DNA of 64,000 nucleotides from Desulfatirhabdium butyrativorans DSM 18734 (GCF_000429925.1 NZ_AUCU01000004.1:186001-250000), one strand, 5' to 3'. Counted from the first letter of the stretch, positions 9,070 through 18,674 are shown. The notes: a model not told the origin generated them from the sequence alone. Numbers and translations are program-made.

Positions 9070-9212
9070 GGTTGCGGTTTCCTTGGAAAGGTGGAAGCCC
9101 GATGGTGAAGGCGGTGTCTGGCCTTGTGGTCGAAGCAATATTCAAATGACGCCGTCCGAAAGCTTGGTAATGCCATAGGCTGCGGCCGGCTTCTTCAACG
9201 GTGAGCTCAAAA
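9070..9212 (-). pseudogene. Remnant of hybrid histidine kinase (end of HATPase domain)
   Basis: In the frame of the receiver, the minus strand reads PFLSSPLKKPAAAYGITKLS, then DGVI, a TGA at about 9145-9147, then ILLRPQGQTPPSPSGFHL. This parallels the usual kinase ending (PFFTT..., VYGI...GG.I, ...PG.GTTF..YLP) that precedes a receiver in hybrid kinases. The N-terminal sensor and dimerisation parts are absent, and the remnant abuts the tRNA-Pro gene. The resemblance is by eye and moderate. Confidence 0.55.
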
Positions 9213-9308
9213 ACGGACTTTCCCGAACGGGCGTTCTAAGCCGCGCCAGATCGGATCCTTCCTGACGACGAACGCCGATACGAAGTAATAAGGAAAGGAT
9301 TGAAAAAG

Positions 9309-9385
9309 TGGTCGGGACGACTGGATTTGAACCAGCGACCCCAGCGTCCCGAACGCTGTGCTCTACCAGACTGAGCCACGTCCCG
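9309..9385 (-). tRNA. tRNA-Pro(CGG)
   Basis: The minus strand folds as a full cloverleaf of 77 nt with the CCA end encoded: acceptor CGGGACG/CGTCCCG with discriminator A, D-arm TGGCTCAGTCTGGTAGAGCA, anticodon stem CAGCG/CGCTG around loop TTCGGGA (anticodon CGG), and T-arm GGTTCAAATCC. A compact promoter lies just upstream. The 3' flank has a T-rich run (CACTTTTTC). Confidence 0.95.
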
Positions 9386-9398
9386 ACTCGACCCGAAC

Positions 9399-9427
9399 TA
9401 TTTAAACGCTCGGACGAAAATTGTCAA
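9399..9427 (-). promoter_or_regulatory. Sigma70-type promoter of tRNA-Pro
   Basis: On the minus strand there is a perfect -35 TTGACA (9427-9422), a 17-base spacer and a weak -10 TAAATA (9404-9399). The predicted start lies about 6-8 bases before the tRNA 5' end, as expected for a tRNA promoter. Confidence 0.6.
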
Positions 9428-9456
9428 CGAAAAACCGGTAAACGGATTTCAGGGGA

Positions 9457-9774
9457 TTATTGCCGGATCATGGTCAAGAGCATTTTGAATGCAGTTACAG
9501 CCTTCAAGGCATGGGGGCTATGGGCGGGCATCACAATCATCTGGCCCGCGGCCACCCGGAAAGGCGTTCGCGAGATGGCGATTTCGGCTTCCCCTTCGAG
9601 CACCTGCACCATGGCGTCGAAGGGAGCCGTGTGTTCGCTCAGGCCCTGACCGGCATCGAAGGCGAACAAGGTGATGGTGCCGCTGTCCTTTTTGACGAGG
9701 GTTTTGCTGACGACGGCGTCTTTCTGATAATCGATCATGGCTGCAAGGGTATGGACCTTTACATCGTGGTTCAT
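9457..9774 (-). CDS. Cupin domain-containing protein
   Basis: A 105-residue single cupin barrel. The metal-binding motif is recognisable: LSEHTAPFDAMVQVLEGEAE (motif 1; the usual second His is replaced) and MPAHSPHALKA (motif 2). Such proteins bind a metal and a small ligand, or catalyse simple isomerase or dioxygenase reactions; the substrate is unknown. Its ATG overlaps the stop of the HD-domain gene (ATGA), so the two are co-translated. Its end lies about 30 bases from the tRNA-Pro promoter. Confidence 0.85.
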   Translation of the reverse strand: MNHDVKVHTLAAMIDYQKDAVVSKTLVKKDSGTITLFAFDAGQGLSEHTAPFDAMVQVLEGEAEIAISRTPFRVAAGQMIVMPAHSPHALKAVTAFKMLLTMIRQ

Positions 9775-10349
9775 CGGCAGGTCTCCTCTGAGGGGGATGA
9801 ATGGATCGGATAACGAAACAACTCACAGCATTCGAGAAAACGCCGGGTCTGTTTTTCCCCGTAACGGGAGAGACCTTTCAGGATGTTCTCGACAGGCTTT
9901 TCCTGCTCGGGGTTGTGGTCCTTGGAGAAGAATTTGTCGGCGAAGCAGACGAGCTTCTCTTCGATGGTGATGGGGAGCATATCCCCATCGGGAAGAGGAA
10001 TCCGCCGCTTTTGGATTTCCTCCCGGTCGATCCCCATGGCCACATGCCGCTCGCAGACCAGGGCATGACGGAAAAGGCCCCGCTCTTCCAGCATTCGTCT
10101 TCCGACCATGCCATGTTGCACATAGGGCAGGTTTCCGAAGCATCCGATGCTCGACGCATGGCATTCCCGGATGCCGATGTCGTGCAGAAACGCCGCCTCG
10201 ATCACGAAATTCCGATCGATTGCCAGCTCGGGACAGCGGTCTGCGATTTCGAGAGCCTTTTCTCCCACCACCCGGCCGTGGATCAGCAGCAGATCCCGCA
10301 CCATCGGTGAATCGGCGTATACGGTTTTGAGAATGTCGACAGGTTCCAT
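9771..10349 (-). CDS. HD domain phosphohydrolase
   Basis: A 192-residue HD-superfamily protein: HGRVVGEKALEIA supplies the first His, AAFLHDIG is the HD pair, and the downstream ERHVAMGIDREEI region contains further metal ligands. Members hydrolyse phosphate esters of nucleotides or related compounds; annotations such as 'uncharacterised HD protein' or 'phosphohydrolase' are usual. The ADKFFSKDHNPEQ stretch is typical of the small YedJ/YpgQ-like and archaeal-type HD proteins. It is coupled to the downstream cupin gene. The substrate is unknown. Confidence 0.88.
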   Translation of the reverse strand: MEPVDILKTVYADSPMVRDLLLIHGRVVGEKALEIADRCPELAIDRNFVIEAAFLHDIGIRECHASSIGCFGNLPYVQHGMVGRRMLEERGLFRHALVCERHVAMGIDREEIQKRRIPLPDGDMLPITIEEKLVCFADKFFSKDHNPEQEKPVENILKGLSRYGEKQTRRFLECCELFRYPIHSSPSEETCR

Positions 10350-10575
10350 GGATGAGTCATCAGTTATCAGCCATCAGTGGGCAGTCGGAATCGGGCAGCC
10401 TGTAGGGGCGACCGGCGGGTCGCCCCTACAAGTCCCTGCGAATGCCTTGGTCTGTATCGCCGCATTTGCCGGAATGGCGACCGGATTATCATCTCCGGGG
10501 GCGGCAACCCCCTCCCTGAGCATTTATCGGAAAAAACAATGCGGGCATCCTCTTGTGCATGGAGGAATCGGCGGC
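10350..10575. other. Intergenic region with degenerate GGGCAGT tract and a hairpin repeat
   Basis: Between the methyltransferase gene and the HD gene (both minus strand). It contains short repeated words (TCAGTTATCAGCCATCAGT, GGGCAGTCGG, 10355-10400) followed by the GTAGGGGCGA hairpin repeat. No gene is seen. Confidence 0.5.
10401..10430. repeat. GTAGGGGCGA hairpin repeat, copy 1
   Basis: A perfect palindrome: TGTAGGGGCGACC, loop GGCG, GGTCGCCCCTACA. The same 13-base arms recur at 20937 and, with AA/TT instead of CC/GG near the loop, at 26291 and 27629. Confidence 0.85.
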
Positions 10576-11778
10576 CTATTCGATCCGGCAGATCAACCCT
10601 TTCAGATACAGCCCTTCGGGAAAGGAAAGCGCCACCGGGTGATCGGCTCCCTGATGACACCAGCGCAGGATCCGGGCTTCCCTTTTTGCATCACAGGCCG
10701 CATCGGCAACGACTTTTTGAAACAGGGCAGGGGAGATCATGCCGGAGCAGGAGAAGGTGGCGAGAATCCCGCCCCGCCGGATAAGCTTCATCGCCAGTAG
10801 ATTGATGTCCTTGTAGCCCCTGCAGGCCCGTTCGACCTGGGCCTTGGATTCCGCGAACTTGGGCGGGTCGAGGATGACGGCATCGAAAGTTTCTCCCCGA
10901 TCCCGAAACCGCCGCAGGGCCTCGAAGACATCGGCGCACACATGCCGTACCCGGCCTTCCTCCGAAAAGCCGTTCATGTCGGCATGACGGCGGGCGGCAT
11001 CGAGCGCCTGCTCCGATGCGTCCATCTGCACCACATGCTCCGCACCTGCCCGGAGCGCGTGGATGCCGAAGGCACCCGTATAACAGAAGGCGTTCAGAAC
11101 GGATTTTCCGGTACAATAGTCGGCAACGGCCCTTCGGTTTTCGGCCTGATCGAGATAGAAGCCGGTCTTGTGACCCTGCCGGATGTCGACCTGGAATCGG
11201 AGCCCGTTTTCGAGAATCGGGATCGTTTCATCCGGAACCCGACCCCAGAGCACGCCGACAGATGCCGCAAACCCTTCCTTTATACGGGCTGCTGTATCGG
11301 AGCGCTCATAAATACCTGTGCAGGATACCGTTTCGGCAATGGCGGAGACGATTTCGTTCTTCCAGAATTCAGCGCCTGCAGAAAGAAGCTGGCAGACGAT
11401 GACATCGGCATATCGATCGGCTACAAATCCGGGAAGGCCGTCGGATTCGGCAAAGACGAGCCGGAAGGCGCTTCGGGCACCATCGGCATCGTATCCAGCG
11501 GATTTGCGCCGGTCGAGGGCTTTGCGAACCGTTCTGAGGAAAAACGCCCGGTCGATCTGCTCTTCGGGATCGAAACTCCAGATCCGGGCGGTGATCTGGG
11601 AATGCGGGGAGTAGGCGGCTTGAGCCAGAAACGTCCCATTCGATGCCACAACATGGCATGTATCCCCGGAGGCTGGATTTCCCTCAATCCGGTCCACGGC
11701 ACCCGAAAAAATCCACGGGTGCCGGTTCAGGACCGATTTTTCTCGGCCACGCTTGAGAATGATTCTGCCCGGTCTCAC
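10576..11778 (-). CDS. rlmI: Class I SAM-dependent rRNA methyltransferase, RlmI-like
   Basis: RlmI methylates C5 of cytosine 1962 in 23S rRNA. An N-terminal PUA-like domain (RIILKRGREKSVLNRHPWIF) is followed by an RlmI-specific linker and a Rossmann methyltransferase with SAM loop VLNAFCYTGAFGIHA, acidic VQMDAS and catalytic-type motif DPPKFAESK, ending with TFSCSGMI, whose Cys is the expected nucleophile. I favour the GTG at 11778, which overlaps the stop of the formate dehydrogenase gene (GTGA) and gives 400 residues, close to E. coli RlmI. A GTG at 11805 would add nine unconserved residues. Target specificity by family only. Confidence 0.88.
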   Translation of the reverse strand: MRPGRIILKRGREKSVLNRHPWIFSGAVDRIEGNPASGDTCHVVASNGTFLAQAAYSPHSQITARIWSFDPEEQIDRAFFLRTVRKALDRRKSAGYDADGARSAFRLVFAESDGLPGFVADRYADVIVCQLLSAGAEFWKNEIVSAIAETVSCTGIYERSDTAARIKEGFAASVGVLWGRVPDETIPILENGLRFQVDIRQGHKTGFYLDQAENRRAVADYCTGKSVLNAFCYTGAFGIHALRAGAEHVVQMDASEQALDAARRHADMNGFSEEGRVRHVCADVFEALRRFRDRGETFDAVILDPPKFAESKAQVERACRGYKDINLLAMKLIRRGGILATFSCSGMISPALFQKVVADAACDAKREARILRWCHQGADHPVALSFPEGLYLKGLICRIE

Positions 11779-14540
11779 GCCGCTTTTTTCAGCTTGACGG
11801 CGCACACCTTGTATTCCGGGATCTTGGCCACCGGATCGAGAGCTGCGTTGGTCAGGCGGTTGGCTGCAGCCAGGGCGAAATGGAACGGGATGAACACGGT
11901 TCCTGCAACGGCTTTCTCCGAGATGCTGATCTTGGCTTCGATCTCGCCGCGGCGGGACGTAACCGACACCCGATCGCCTTCTGCAAGACCCATCCGGGAG
12001 GCATCCTGCGGAGCGATTTCAACGAAACACTCCGGTGAGCGATCCATCAACCCTTCGGATTTCATGGTCATCGTTCCGGTGTGGTATTGATAGATCACCC
12101 GGCCGGTGGTCAGGTACATCGGATATTCCTCGTCCGCCTGCTCTGCCGGCGGCCGGTATTCGATGCCGAAAAAGACCCCTTTGCCGATGGGGAAGGCGTC
12201 CTTGTGGAGGATCGGGGTCCCGGGATGCTCCGCATTGGGGCAGGGCCAGTGCAGCCCCACCCGGTCGATCCGCCCGTAGGTGATGCCTGCATAGGAAGGC
12301 GTTATCTGGGTCAGCTCCTGGAAAATGGCTTCGCTGTTTTCATAGTCCATGCTGTAGCCGAGTCGTTTGGCGACTTCTGCGACAATCTTCCAGTCGTCCC
12401 AGATGTCGCCCGGCGGATCGACGGCCTTTCGCACCAGCTGCACCCGGCGTTCGGTGTTGGAGAACGTGCCGTCCTTTTCCGCAAAGCACTTGGATGGAAA
12501 GATGACATCCGCCATTTGTGCCGTTTCGGTCATGAAAATATCCTGCACCACCAGAAAATCCAGTTTGGCGATGCTTTTTTCGGCATGGTTCAAATCCGGA
12601 TCGGATACGAGCGGATTTTCACCGATGATGTACAGGGCCTTGAGCTTGCCTTCATGCGCCATCGGGATCATTTCCGTGACCTTGAGGCCGGGTTTCTCGG
12701 GAAGTCCCAGTACACCCCAGGCGGCTTCCATTTTCTTCCGGGCTTCCGGATCGATCACTTTCTGATATCCCGTATAGACATCCGGCAACCCGCCCATATC
12801 GCAGGCCCCCTGGACATTGTTCTGACCACGCAAGGGGTTGACACCCGTGCCGGGCCGTCCAATCTGTCCGCAGAGCATGGACAGGTTGGCGAGTGATTTG
12901 ACGTTGTCGGTTCCGCTCGTGTGCTGGGTGATGCCCATGCAATAGACGATACTCGATGCCCTGGATGTGGCATACATCCGGGCGGCTTCCCGGATTTCTT
13001 TCGCCGGGATGCCGGTGATTTCTTCGACGTATTCCGGCGTGTATTTCTCGGTGACCCGTTTCAATTCGTCGAAGCCGACCGTGCGCTCCGTGACGAAGGT
13101 TTTGTTGTAGAGGTTTTCGGCGATGATGACGTTCATCATGCCGTTGATCCAGGCAACATCCGTTCCGAGATTTGGCCTGAGCCATTTGTGGGCGAAGGAG
13201 GCGATCTTGACCCGTCTCGGATCGACCACAATCAGCCTGGCTCCTCTGCGGGTGACGGCCCGCTTGATATAGGTGGAAATCACCGGGTGATTTTCCGTCG
13301 TATTGGAACCTGTTACCAGGATAACGTCTGCGGTTTCGATGTCGCCAATGCTGTTTGTCATGGCGCCACTTCCGAACGTCGCGGCCAGACCGGCCACCGT
13401 TGAGCTGTGTCAGAGACGGGCGCAATGATCGATGTTGTTCGTTTTGAGCACCGCCCGGGTGAACTTGTTGGCGATGTAGTTGTCTTCGTTCGTGACGCGG
13501 GCCGAGGTGAGAACCCCGATGCTGTCGGCGCCGTGATTGTCCTTGATTTCGGCAAGACGTTTCGCCGTCAGATTGAGGGCTTCCTCCCATGTGGCTTCCC
13601 GGAATTTTCCGTTTTCCTTGATAAGCGGCGTTTTCAGGCGATCCGGGGAATGGATGAAGTCGAAGCCGAAACGCCCTTTTACGCAGAGGCTTCCGTAATT
13701 GGGTGGCGACTGCTCCACACCCGTCACTTTGACCACCTGGTTATCCTTGACATGCAGATAGATTTGACAGCCGACGCCGCAATAGGCGCAGGTGGTGCGT
13801 ACCGCATGGGTTTCCCAGGGCCGTACGTTGTAGCGGACATTCTTTTCCACCAGGGCGCCCACGGGGCATGCCTGGACGCATTCCCCGCAGAACACGCATT
13901 CGGAATCCCGGAGCGGCCTGTCTCCGGCAGCGACGATCTTGCTGGCTGGCCCCCGGTAGCCGAAGTGGATGGCGTTGTTGACCTGGACTTCGGTGCATGC
14001 CTGCACGCATCGGCCGCATTGGATACACCGTGAGAAATCCCGGACGATGAAGGGATTGACGTCTTCGATGGGATAGCGCACCGGGGTTGCCGAAAATGCC
14101 TCGCCCGTTACCTGGTAACGGTAGGCCAGATCCTGCAGCCTGCAATCTCCCCAGACCGGGCAGAGTTCCGCGCTCTTGTCCTCCTGCTGCACTTTCAGTT
14201 GAAAGGCCGTCCAGTCCTTGCCGTTTCCGGTGCGAATGGCGCAATTGTGGTTTCCGGAAGCGAGCATGAGCTGGAGAATCTGTTTCCGGGCTTCGACCAC
14301 CTTGGGTGATTCGGTCTGCACGACCATGTTGTCGGAAGCGGGCGTTGCGCAGGATGCGAGCAGGGTTCTTGCGCCTTTGACTTCGACCACACAGATCCGG
14401 CAGGCTCCGGTCGGCGTCGTGTTTTTGAGATGGCACAGGGTGGGGACATCGATCCCGTTTCTGCGGGCAACATCCAGAATGGTTTCGCCCGGTTCGAAGG
14501 AAAATGTATTCCCGTTGATCGTCAGGGCATGGGTACTCAT
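11775..14540 (-). CDS. fdhA: Formate dehydrogenase alpha subunit, selenocysteine-containing (TGA at 13410-13412 read as Sec)
   Basis: Oxidises formate to CO2 at a molybdenum or tungsten bis-MGD cofactor. The 921-residue chain has an N-terminal [2Fe-2S] ferredoxin domain (C36, C47, C50, C64), a NuoG-like segment, two [4Fe-4S] clusters (CIQCGRCVQAC and CVFCGECVQAC), then the catalytic domain starting at CAYCGVGCQI. The frame meets a TGA at codon 377 in DHCARL-TGA-HSSTVAGLA, exactly where formate dehydrogenases carry selenocysteine; homology continues without a break, and a SECIS-like hairpin follows. This ferredoxin/NuoG-like N-terminus is typical of soluble NAD- or ferredoxin-linked enzymes, but no diaphorase subunit is adjacent. 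AAGGAG precedes the ATG. Confidence 0.95.
13373..13412 (-). promoter_or_regulatory. Bacterial SECIS element following the Sec TGA
   Basis: Directly after the TGA the minus strand can fold around GGTGGCC-GGTCT-GGCCGC. The apical GGTCT and its position match the E. coli fdhF SECIS (same GGTCTG in the loop at equal distance from the TGA). SelB binds this hairpin to bring Sec-tRNA to the ribosome. The fold was drawn by eye. Confidence 0.8.
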
Positions 14541-14631
14541 GGTATCAGGGCTCCTTGTCGTATGGTTCGTCTTGCACGTGGGCTATCTGTTTCAGATGAT
14601 GTGTCCAGTTCTCATCACGGGCCTGTTGGGT

Positions 14632-16548
14632 TCAGGAGTCAAAAATCGTCAAGTCCAGTCTCCGGTCACGGATGTGCTCCCGTACGCTTGCAAGAAAGCC
14701 TTCCTCACGCATGGCGGCATGGACCTTTCCGTCGAGGGTTCGGACCGAAACGGTTCCGGATTCCTGTTCGCGTGCGCCGACCGTCAGGATCAACGGAATA
14801 TAGAGCAGTTGGGCTTCCCGCACCTTCTTGTTGAGACTTTCGGTTCGATCGTCGACCTCGACCCGAAGGCCGGCAGCCTCGAAACGGGCAGCCGTTTCCC
14901 TGGCGTAAGGCACGAGCTCGTCGTTGATGGGCAGCAGCACGACCTGGGTCGGGGCGAGCCAGAGGGGGAATTTTCCGGCGAAGTGCTCGACCAGAATCCC
15001 GAAAAACCGCTCGATCGAACCGTAGATGACCCGGTGAATCATGATGGGCCGGTGCCGCTGGTTGTCGGGCCCGATGTAGCCGAGATCGAAGCGCTCGGGA
15101 AGCGACATGTCGAGCTGCACCGTGCCGCACTGCCAGGTTCGGCCCAGGGCGTCCTTGATATGCACGTCGATTTTCGGCCCGTAGAATGCGCCGTCCCCTT
15201 CATTGATGTGGTAGGGTTTCCCGTAGGCTTCGAGCGCATCCTTGAGACCGTTGGTGGCCGTCTCCCACTGGGCGTCGGTCCCGATGGACTTGGCCGGCCG
15301 GGTGGAGAGCTCCAGATGAAAGCTCAGACCGAATGTGCTGTAAATCGTTTCGACCAGATGCAACACGCCAAGGATTTCATCCTTGATCTGCTCCGGCGTC
15401 ATGAAAATGTGGGCGTCATCCTGATGGAAGGCCCGGACCCGGAAGAGACCGGAGAGCACACCGCTCATTTCATGTCGGTGGACCAGGCCGATCTCCGCCG
15501 CCCGGATCGGAAGGTCCTTGTAGGAATGCGGCCGGTTGTTGAACAGGAGCATGCCTCCAGGGCAGTTCATGGGTTTGATGGCATATTCGGTTTCATCAAC
15601 CACCGTCGTGTACATGTTCTCCCGGTAATTTTCCCAGTGACCGCTTCGCTCCCACAATCCCCGATTGAGCAGAATCGGGGTCTTGGTTTCCACGTACCCG
15701 GCCTTGCGGTGCTCCATGCGCCAGTAGTCGAGAAGCGCATTCCACACGTTCATGCCCCGGGCATGGAAAAAGGGCATGCCGGGCGCTTCGTCATGGAAAC
15801 TGAACAGATCGAGGGCATGGCCGATCTTGCGGTGGTTGCGCTTCCTGGCTTCTTCCAGAAAGGTCAGGTAATCCTTGAGGGCTTTCTTGTCGAAATAGGC
15901 CGTGCCGTAAATGCGCTGCAACTGGGCCTTGGTTTGATCGGCACGCCAGTAGGCGCCCGAAACCTTGATCAGCTTGAATGCCTTGATAAAACCCGTGTTG
16001 GGTACGTGCGGGCCCCGGCACAGGTCCGTGAAGTCACCCTGCTCGTAAATGGAGATGGTGCCGTCCGGCAGATCCGAAATGAGTTCGGTCTTGTACGGTT
16101 CATTCCGGTAGAGATCGAGGGCTTCGGCTTTCGAAATTTCTTTTCGGCGGATGGGAATCTTGGCCGATACGATTCGTTGCATTTCGGCTTCGATCTTGGG
16201 GAAATCGGCTTCGGAAACCGGCTCCATGTCGATATCGTAATAGAACCCGTCCTCGACGACAGGCCCGATGGTGAGTTTGGCCTTTGGATACAGATGCATC
16301 ACGGCCTGGGCCATGACATGGGCCGCGCTGTGACGCATGATCTCGAGGGCTTCGGGATCGTGGGTGGTCAGGATGCGGACGTCGGCGTCGGTTGAGATCG
16401 GGCGGTAGATGTCGATGGCCTGGCCATTTACGACAATGGCCACTGCGGATCGGGCCAGATTTTCGGAAATGGCGGATGCGATGTCCATTCCGGTTGGAGG
16501 CGTTTCAAACGATTTGATGGAACCATCGGGTAGGGTGATGCGTATCAC
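14632..16548 (-). CDS. thrS: Threonyl-tRNA synthetase
   Basis: Charges tRNA-Thr. Full length (638 residues): N-terminal TGS domain (MIRITLPDGSIKSFE), editing domain with HSAAHVMAQAV (HxxxH) and the DLCRGPHVPNTG motif, class II catalytic core with zinc Cys in KPMNCPGGMLLF, motif 2 RHEMSGVLSGLFRVR and motif 3 GSIERFFGILVEH, then the anticodon-binding domain. It is not followed by infC-rpmI-rplT as in many bacteria; instead the formate dehydrogenase gene follows after 91 bases on the same strand. Confidence 0.97.
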   Translation of the reverse strand: MIRITLPDGSIKSFETPPTGMDIASAISENLARSAVAIVVNGQAIDIYRPISTDADVRILTTHDPEALEIMRHSAAHVMAQAVMHLYPKAKLTIGPVVEDGFYYDIDMEPVSEADFPKIEAEMQRIVSAKIPIRRKEISKAEALDLYRNEPYKTELISDLPDGTISIYEQGDFTDLCRGPHVPNTGFIKAFKLIKVSGAYWRADQTKAQLQRIYGTAYFDKKALKDYLTFLEEARKRNHRKIGHALDLFSFHDEAPGMPFFHARGMNVWNALLDYWRMEHRKAGYVETKTPILLNRGLWERSGHWENYRENMYTTVVDETEYAIKPMNCPGGMLLFNNRPHSYKDLPIRAAEIGLVHRHEMSGVLSGLFRVRAFHQDDAHIFMTPEQIKDEILGVLHLVETIYSTFGLSFHLELSTRPAKSIGTDAQWETATNGLKDALEAYGKPYHINEGDGAFYGPKIDVHIKDALGRTWQCGTVQLDMSLPERFDLGYIGPDNQRHRPIMIHRVIYGSIERFFGILVEHFAGKFPLWLAPTQVVLLPINDELVPYARETAARFEAAGLRVEVDDRTESLNKKVREAQLLYIPLILTVGAREQESGTVSVRTLDGKVHAAMREEGFLASVREHIRDRRLDLTIFDS

Positions 16549-16675
16549 GGTGTTGCCTGCTTTGACGGATATGTTGGGTTCGACGGATGTTGAGATGGAA
16601 GCTTTCCTGGCATGAAATGGTGATATGGCTTCGACTCAATGAACGTTCTTTCTTAATAAAAAACCGGTGAAAAGG

Positions 16676-17446
16676 TCAAGCAGAATCGTCCTGACAACCG
16701 TTTCCGAGGCATTGGGTCAGCAAAACGGCAACTTCCCTGTCCGAGAGATAGCGCCATTTCCCTTCCGGCAGACGCCCCAGCCGGATATTGGCCATCCGGA
16801 TGCGCTGCAGCTCGACGACCCGATGGCCCAACGCTTCGAGCATCCGGCGGATTTGGCGATTGCGGCCTTCCTTCAGCGTGATCCGAAAGCGACGATCCGA
16901 GACCCGCACGACATCTGCCGGCCGGGTCGGGCTTCCCAGTATCGGCATGCCCTTGGATAGCCGCTGCAGGTGCTCATCCGAAATGGGGGCTGCCACCGTA
17001 ACCCGGTATTCCTTTTCGTGATCGAAGGAAGGATGGGAGAGCCGGTGATGCAGCCTGCCATCGTTGGTCAGCAGCAGCAAACCGGTGGATGCCTTGTCGA
17101 GCCTTCCAATCGGATAGATCCGTTCGGGGATCCGGACCAGTTTCGTAACGAGCTTTTCACCCGGCTGTTTCAGGCTGGTGACATATCCGCCGGGCTTGTT
17201 CAGGGCGATGTACAGGAGTTGCCGGATCGATCGGACCGGTTTCCCGTTGACCTCGACCCGGTCGGATTGCGGATCGATGCGCGTGCCCAGCTCCGTGACA
17301 ACGAGCCCGTTGACGCGAACCCTGCCTTCCCGTATCCAGACCTCCCCTGTCCGGCGGGAGCAGACACCTGCCTGCGAAAGCCACTTCTGCAGACGAATAC
17401 CGCCATTGGCCGTTTCAGGACCGGTAATCTGCGTTGATTCGGACAT
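16676..17446 (-). CDS. Pseudouridine synthase, RsuA/RluB family
   Basis: Converts uridine to pseudouridine in rRNA (16S U516 for RsuA; 23S 2605 region for RluB). The S4 RNA-binding domain (RLQKWLSQAGVCSRRTGEVW) is followed by the catalytic domain with GRLDKASTGLLLL, whose Asp is the nucleophile, and the family motif KEGRNRQIRRMLEALGH. I start at the ATG at 17446 (MSESTQ), which overlaps the end of argJ by 32 bases. A longer reading to 17497 adds residues unlike the family. Which site it modifies is not decidable from sequence. Confidence 0.92.
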   Translation of the reverse strand: MSESTQITGPETANGGIRLQKWLSQAGVCSRRTGEVWIREGRVRVNGLVVTELGTRIDPQSDRVEVNGKPVRSIRQLLYIALNKPGGYVTSLKQPGEKLVTKLVRIPERIYPIGRLDKASTGLLLLTNDGRLHHRLSHPSFDHEKEYRVTVAAPISDEHLQRLSKGMPILGSPTRPADVVRVSDRRFRITLKEGRNRQIRRMLEALGHRVVELQRIRMANIRLGRLPEGKWRYLSDREVAVLLTQCLGNGCQDDSA

Positions 17447-18599
17447 AGTCCACCGAAAAGTCGCAGGTCCACATCGAATAGAACGCCTCTCCTGCATGCA
17501 GATCGATGCCGATACAAAATTCGGGCTGTTTCATGACCCGGGTGACCGCATCCTCGACATCGGCGCCTCTGCCGCTGCCCTTCGAAAATATGGTGACGTC
17601 ATCGAAGCGGATCTCGATGCGATCCGGATCGAAATCGACCCCGGATCGGCCGGCTGCGGCCAGGATCCTCCCCCAGTTGGCGTCTTCCCCGAAAATGGCG
17701 GTCTTGACCAGCGCGGAATTGGCGACGGTGTCTGCCACCTGGCGGGCGTCGCCTTCGGTGTTTGCGCCGCAGACCCGAATTTGAACGAGCTTGGTTGCGC
17801 CTTCACCATCTCTGACGAGCATTTTGGCCAGCTCCACCATGACGCCGGAAACCAGTTCCTGAAAAGCCATTTCTTGGGCGGCATCGTCTATCGGCACGCC
17901 GGATGCCCCGTTTGCGAGGATGATGGCCGTGTCGTTGGTGCTGGTATCCCCATCGATGGTAATCCGGTTGAACGAGGCATCCGTTGCCCGTTTCAGCACG
18001 GTTTTGAGGGTTACGGGCGAGGCGGCGGCATCGGTTGCCAGAAAACACAGCAGGGTGGCCATGTTGGGCTGGATCATGCCTGCGCCCTTGGCGACGCCGG
18101 TCACCGAAACCGGTTTTCCGCCAATATCGGCCGTCCGCACGACGCATTTGGGAACGGTGTCGGTAGTCATCATGGCTTCGGCAAGACGCGGGAATCCGTC
18201 TTCGGAGAGCCCTTGCACCAGGGCCGGAATGGCGGAAAGCATTTTATCGACAGGCAGGGGCTGACCGATGACGCCGGTGGAGGCCAGAAGCACTTCGTTT
18301 TCATCGATCCCCAGGGTTTCAGCGACAGCCCTGGCCGTCGCCAGCGCGTCCGCATGTCCCTGCCGGCCGGTGCAGCAATTGGCGCATCCGCTGTTGACCA
18401 GAATGGCGCGGGCTTTGCCGCATGCGATCCGCTCCATATCGATGAGCACCGGCGCCGCCTTGACGCGGTTTTTCGTGAAAACGCCCGCCGCCGCTGCAGG
18501 CGCGTCGGATACGATCAACCCCAGATCGGGTTTGGCATGCTTCTTGATGCCTGCTGGGATTCCCGATGCGCGGAATCCCGGAGTGAACATGGTTTTCAT
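17415..18599 (-). CDS. argJ: Bifunctional glutamate N-acetyltransferase/ornithine acetyltransferase
   Basis: ArgJ recycles the acetyl group from N-acetylornithine to glutamate in arginine biosynthesis. Residues include the oxyanion motif NSGCANCCTG, STGVIGQPL, and the autocleavage site at MA-TLLCF, where Thr becomes the N-terminal nucleophile of the beta chain. The length of 394 residues is usual. The start of the downstream pseudouridine synthase lies inside its last codons. Whether it is also a primary acetyl-CoA-dependent glutamate acetylase is not decidable here. Confidence 0.95.
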   Translation of the reverse strand: MKTMFTPGFRASGIPAGIKKHAKPDLGLIVSDAPAAAAGVFTKNRVKAAPVLIDMERIACGKARAILVNSGCANCCTGRQGHADALATARAVAETLGIDENEVLLASTGVIGQPLPVDKMLSAIPALVQGLSEDGFPRLAEAMMTTDTVPKCVVRTADIGGKPVSVTGVAKGAGMIQPNMATLLCFLATDAAASPVTLKTVLKRATDASFNRITIDGDTSTNDTAIILANGASGVPIDDAAQEMAFQELVSGVMVELAKMLVRDGEGATKLVQIRVCGANTEGDARQVADTVANSALVKTAIFGEDANWGRILAAAGRSGVDFDPDRIEIRFDDVTIFSKGSGRGADVEDAVTRVMKQPEFCIGIDLHAGEAFYSMWTCDFSVDYVRINADYRS

Positions 18600-18674
18600 G
18601 GTGGAACATCTCCTGAATGGGCAAAATGGATGCTTATCGTTAAAAAATGGGCAGTGGGCAGTGGGCTCGATTCC
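18600..18674. repeat. GGGCAGT direct repeats between U32 gene and argJ
   Basis: The gap contains GGGCAGTGGGCAGTGGGC (18648-18665), a tandem of the GGGCAGT word that also recurs near 10375, 20880-20936, 40473 and 52265. Confidence 0.5.

Noticed and set aside
13410-13412. TGA in the formate dehydrogenase as a frameshift or pseudogene stop
   Set aside because: Homology continues in the same frame directly after the TGA, the position is the known Sec site, and a SECIS-like hairpin follows.
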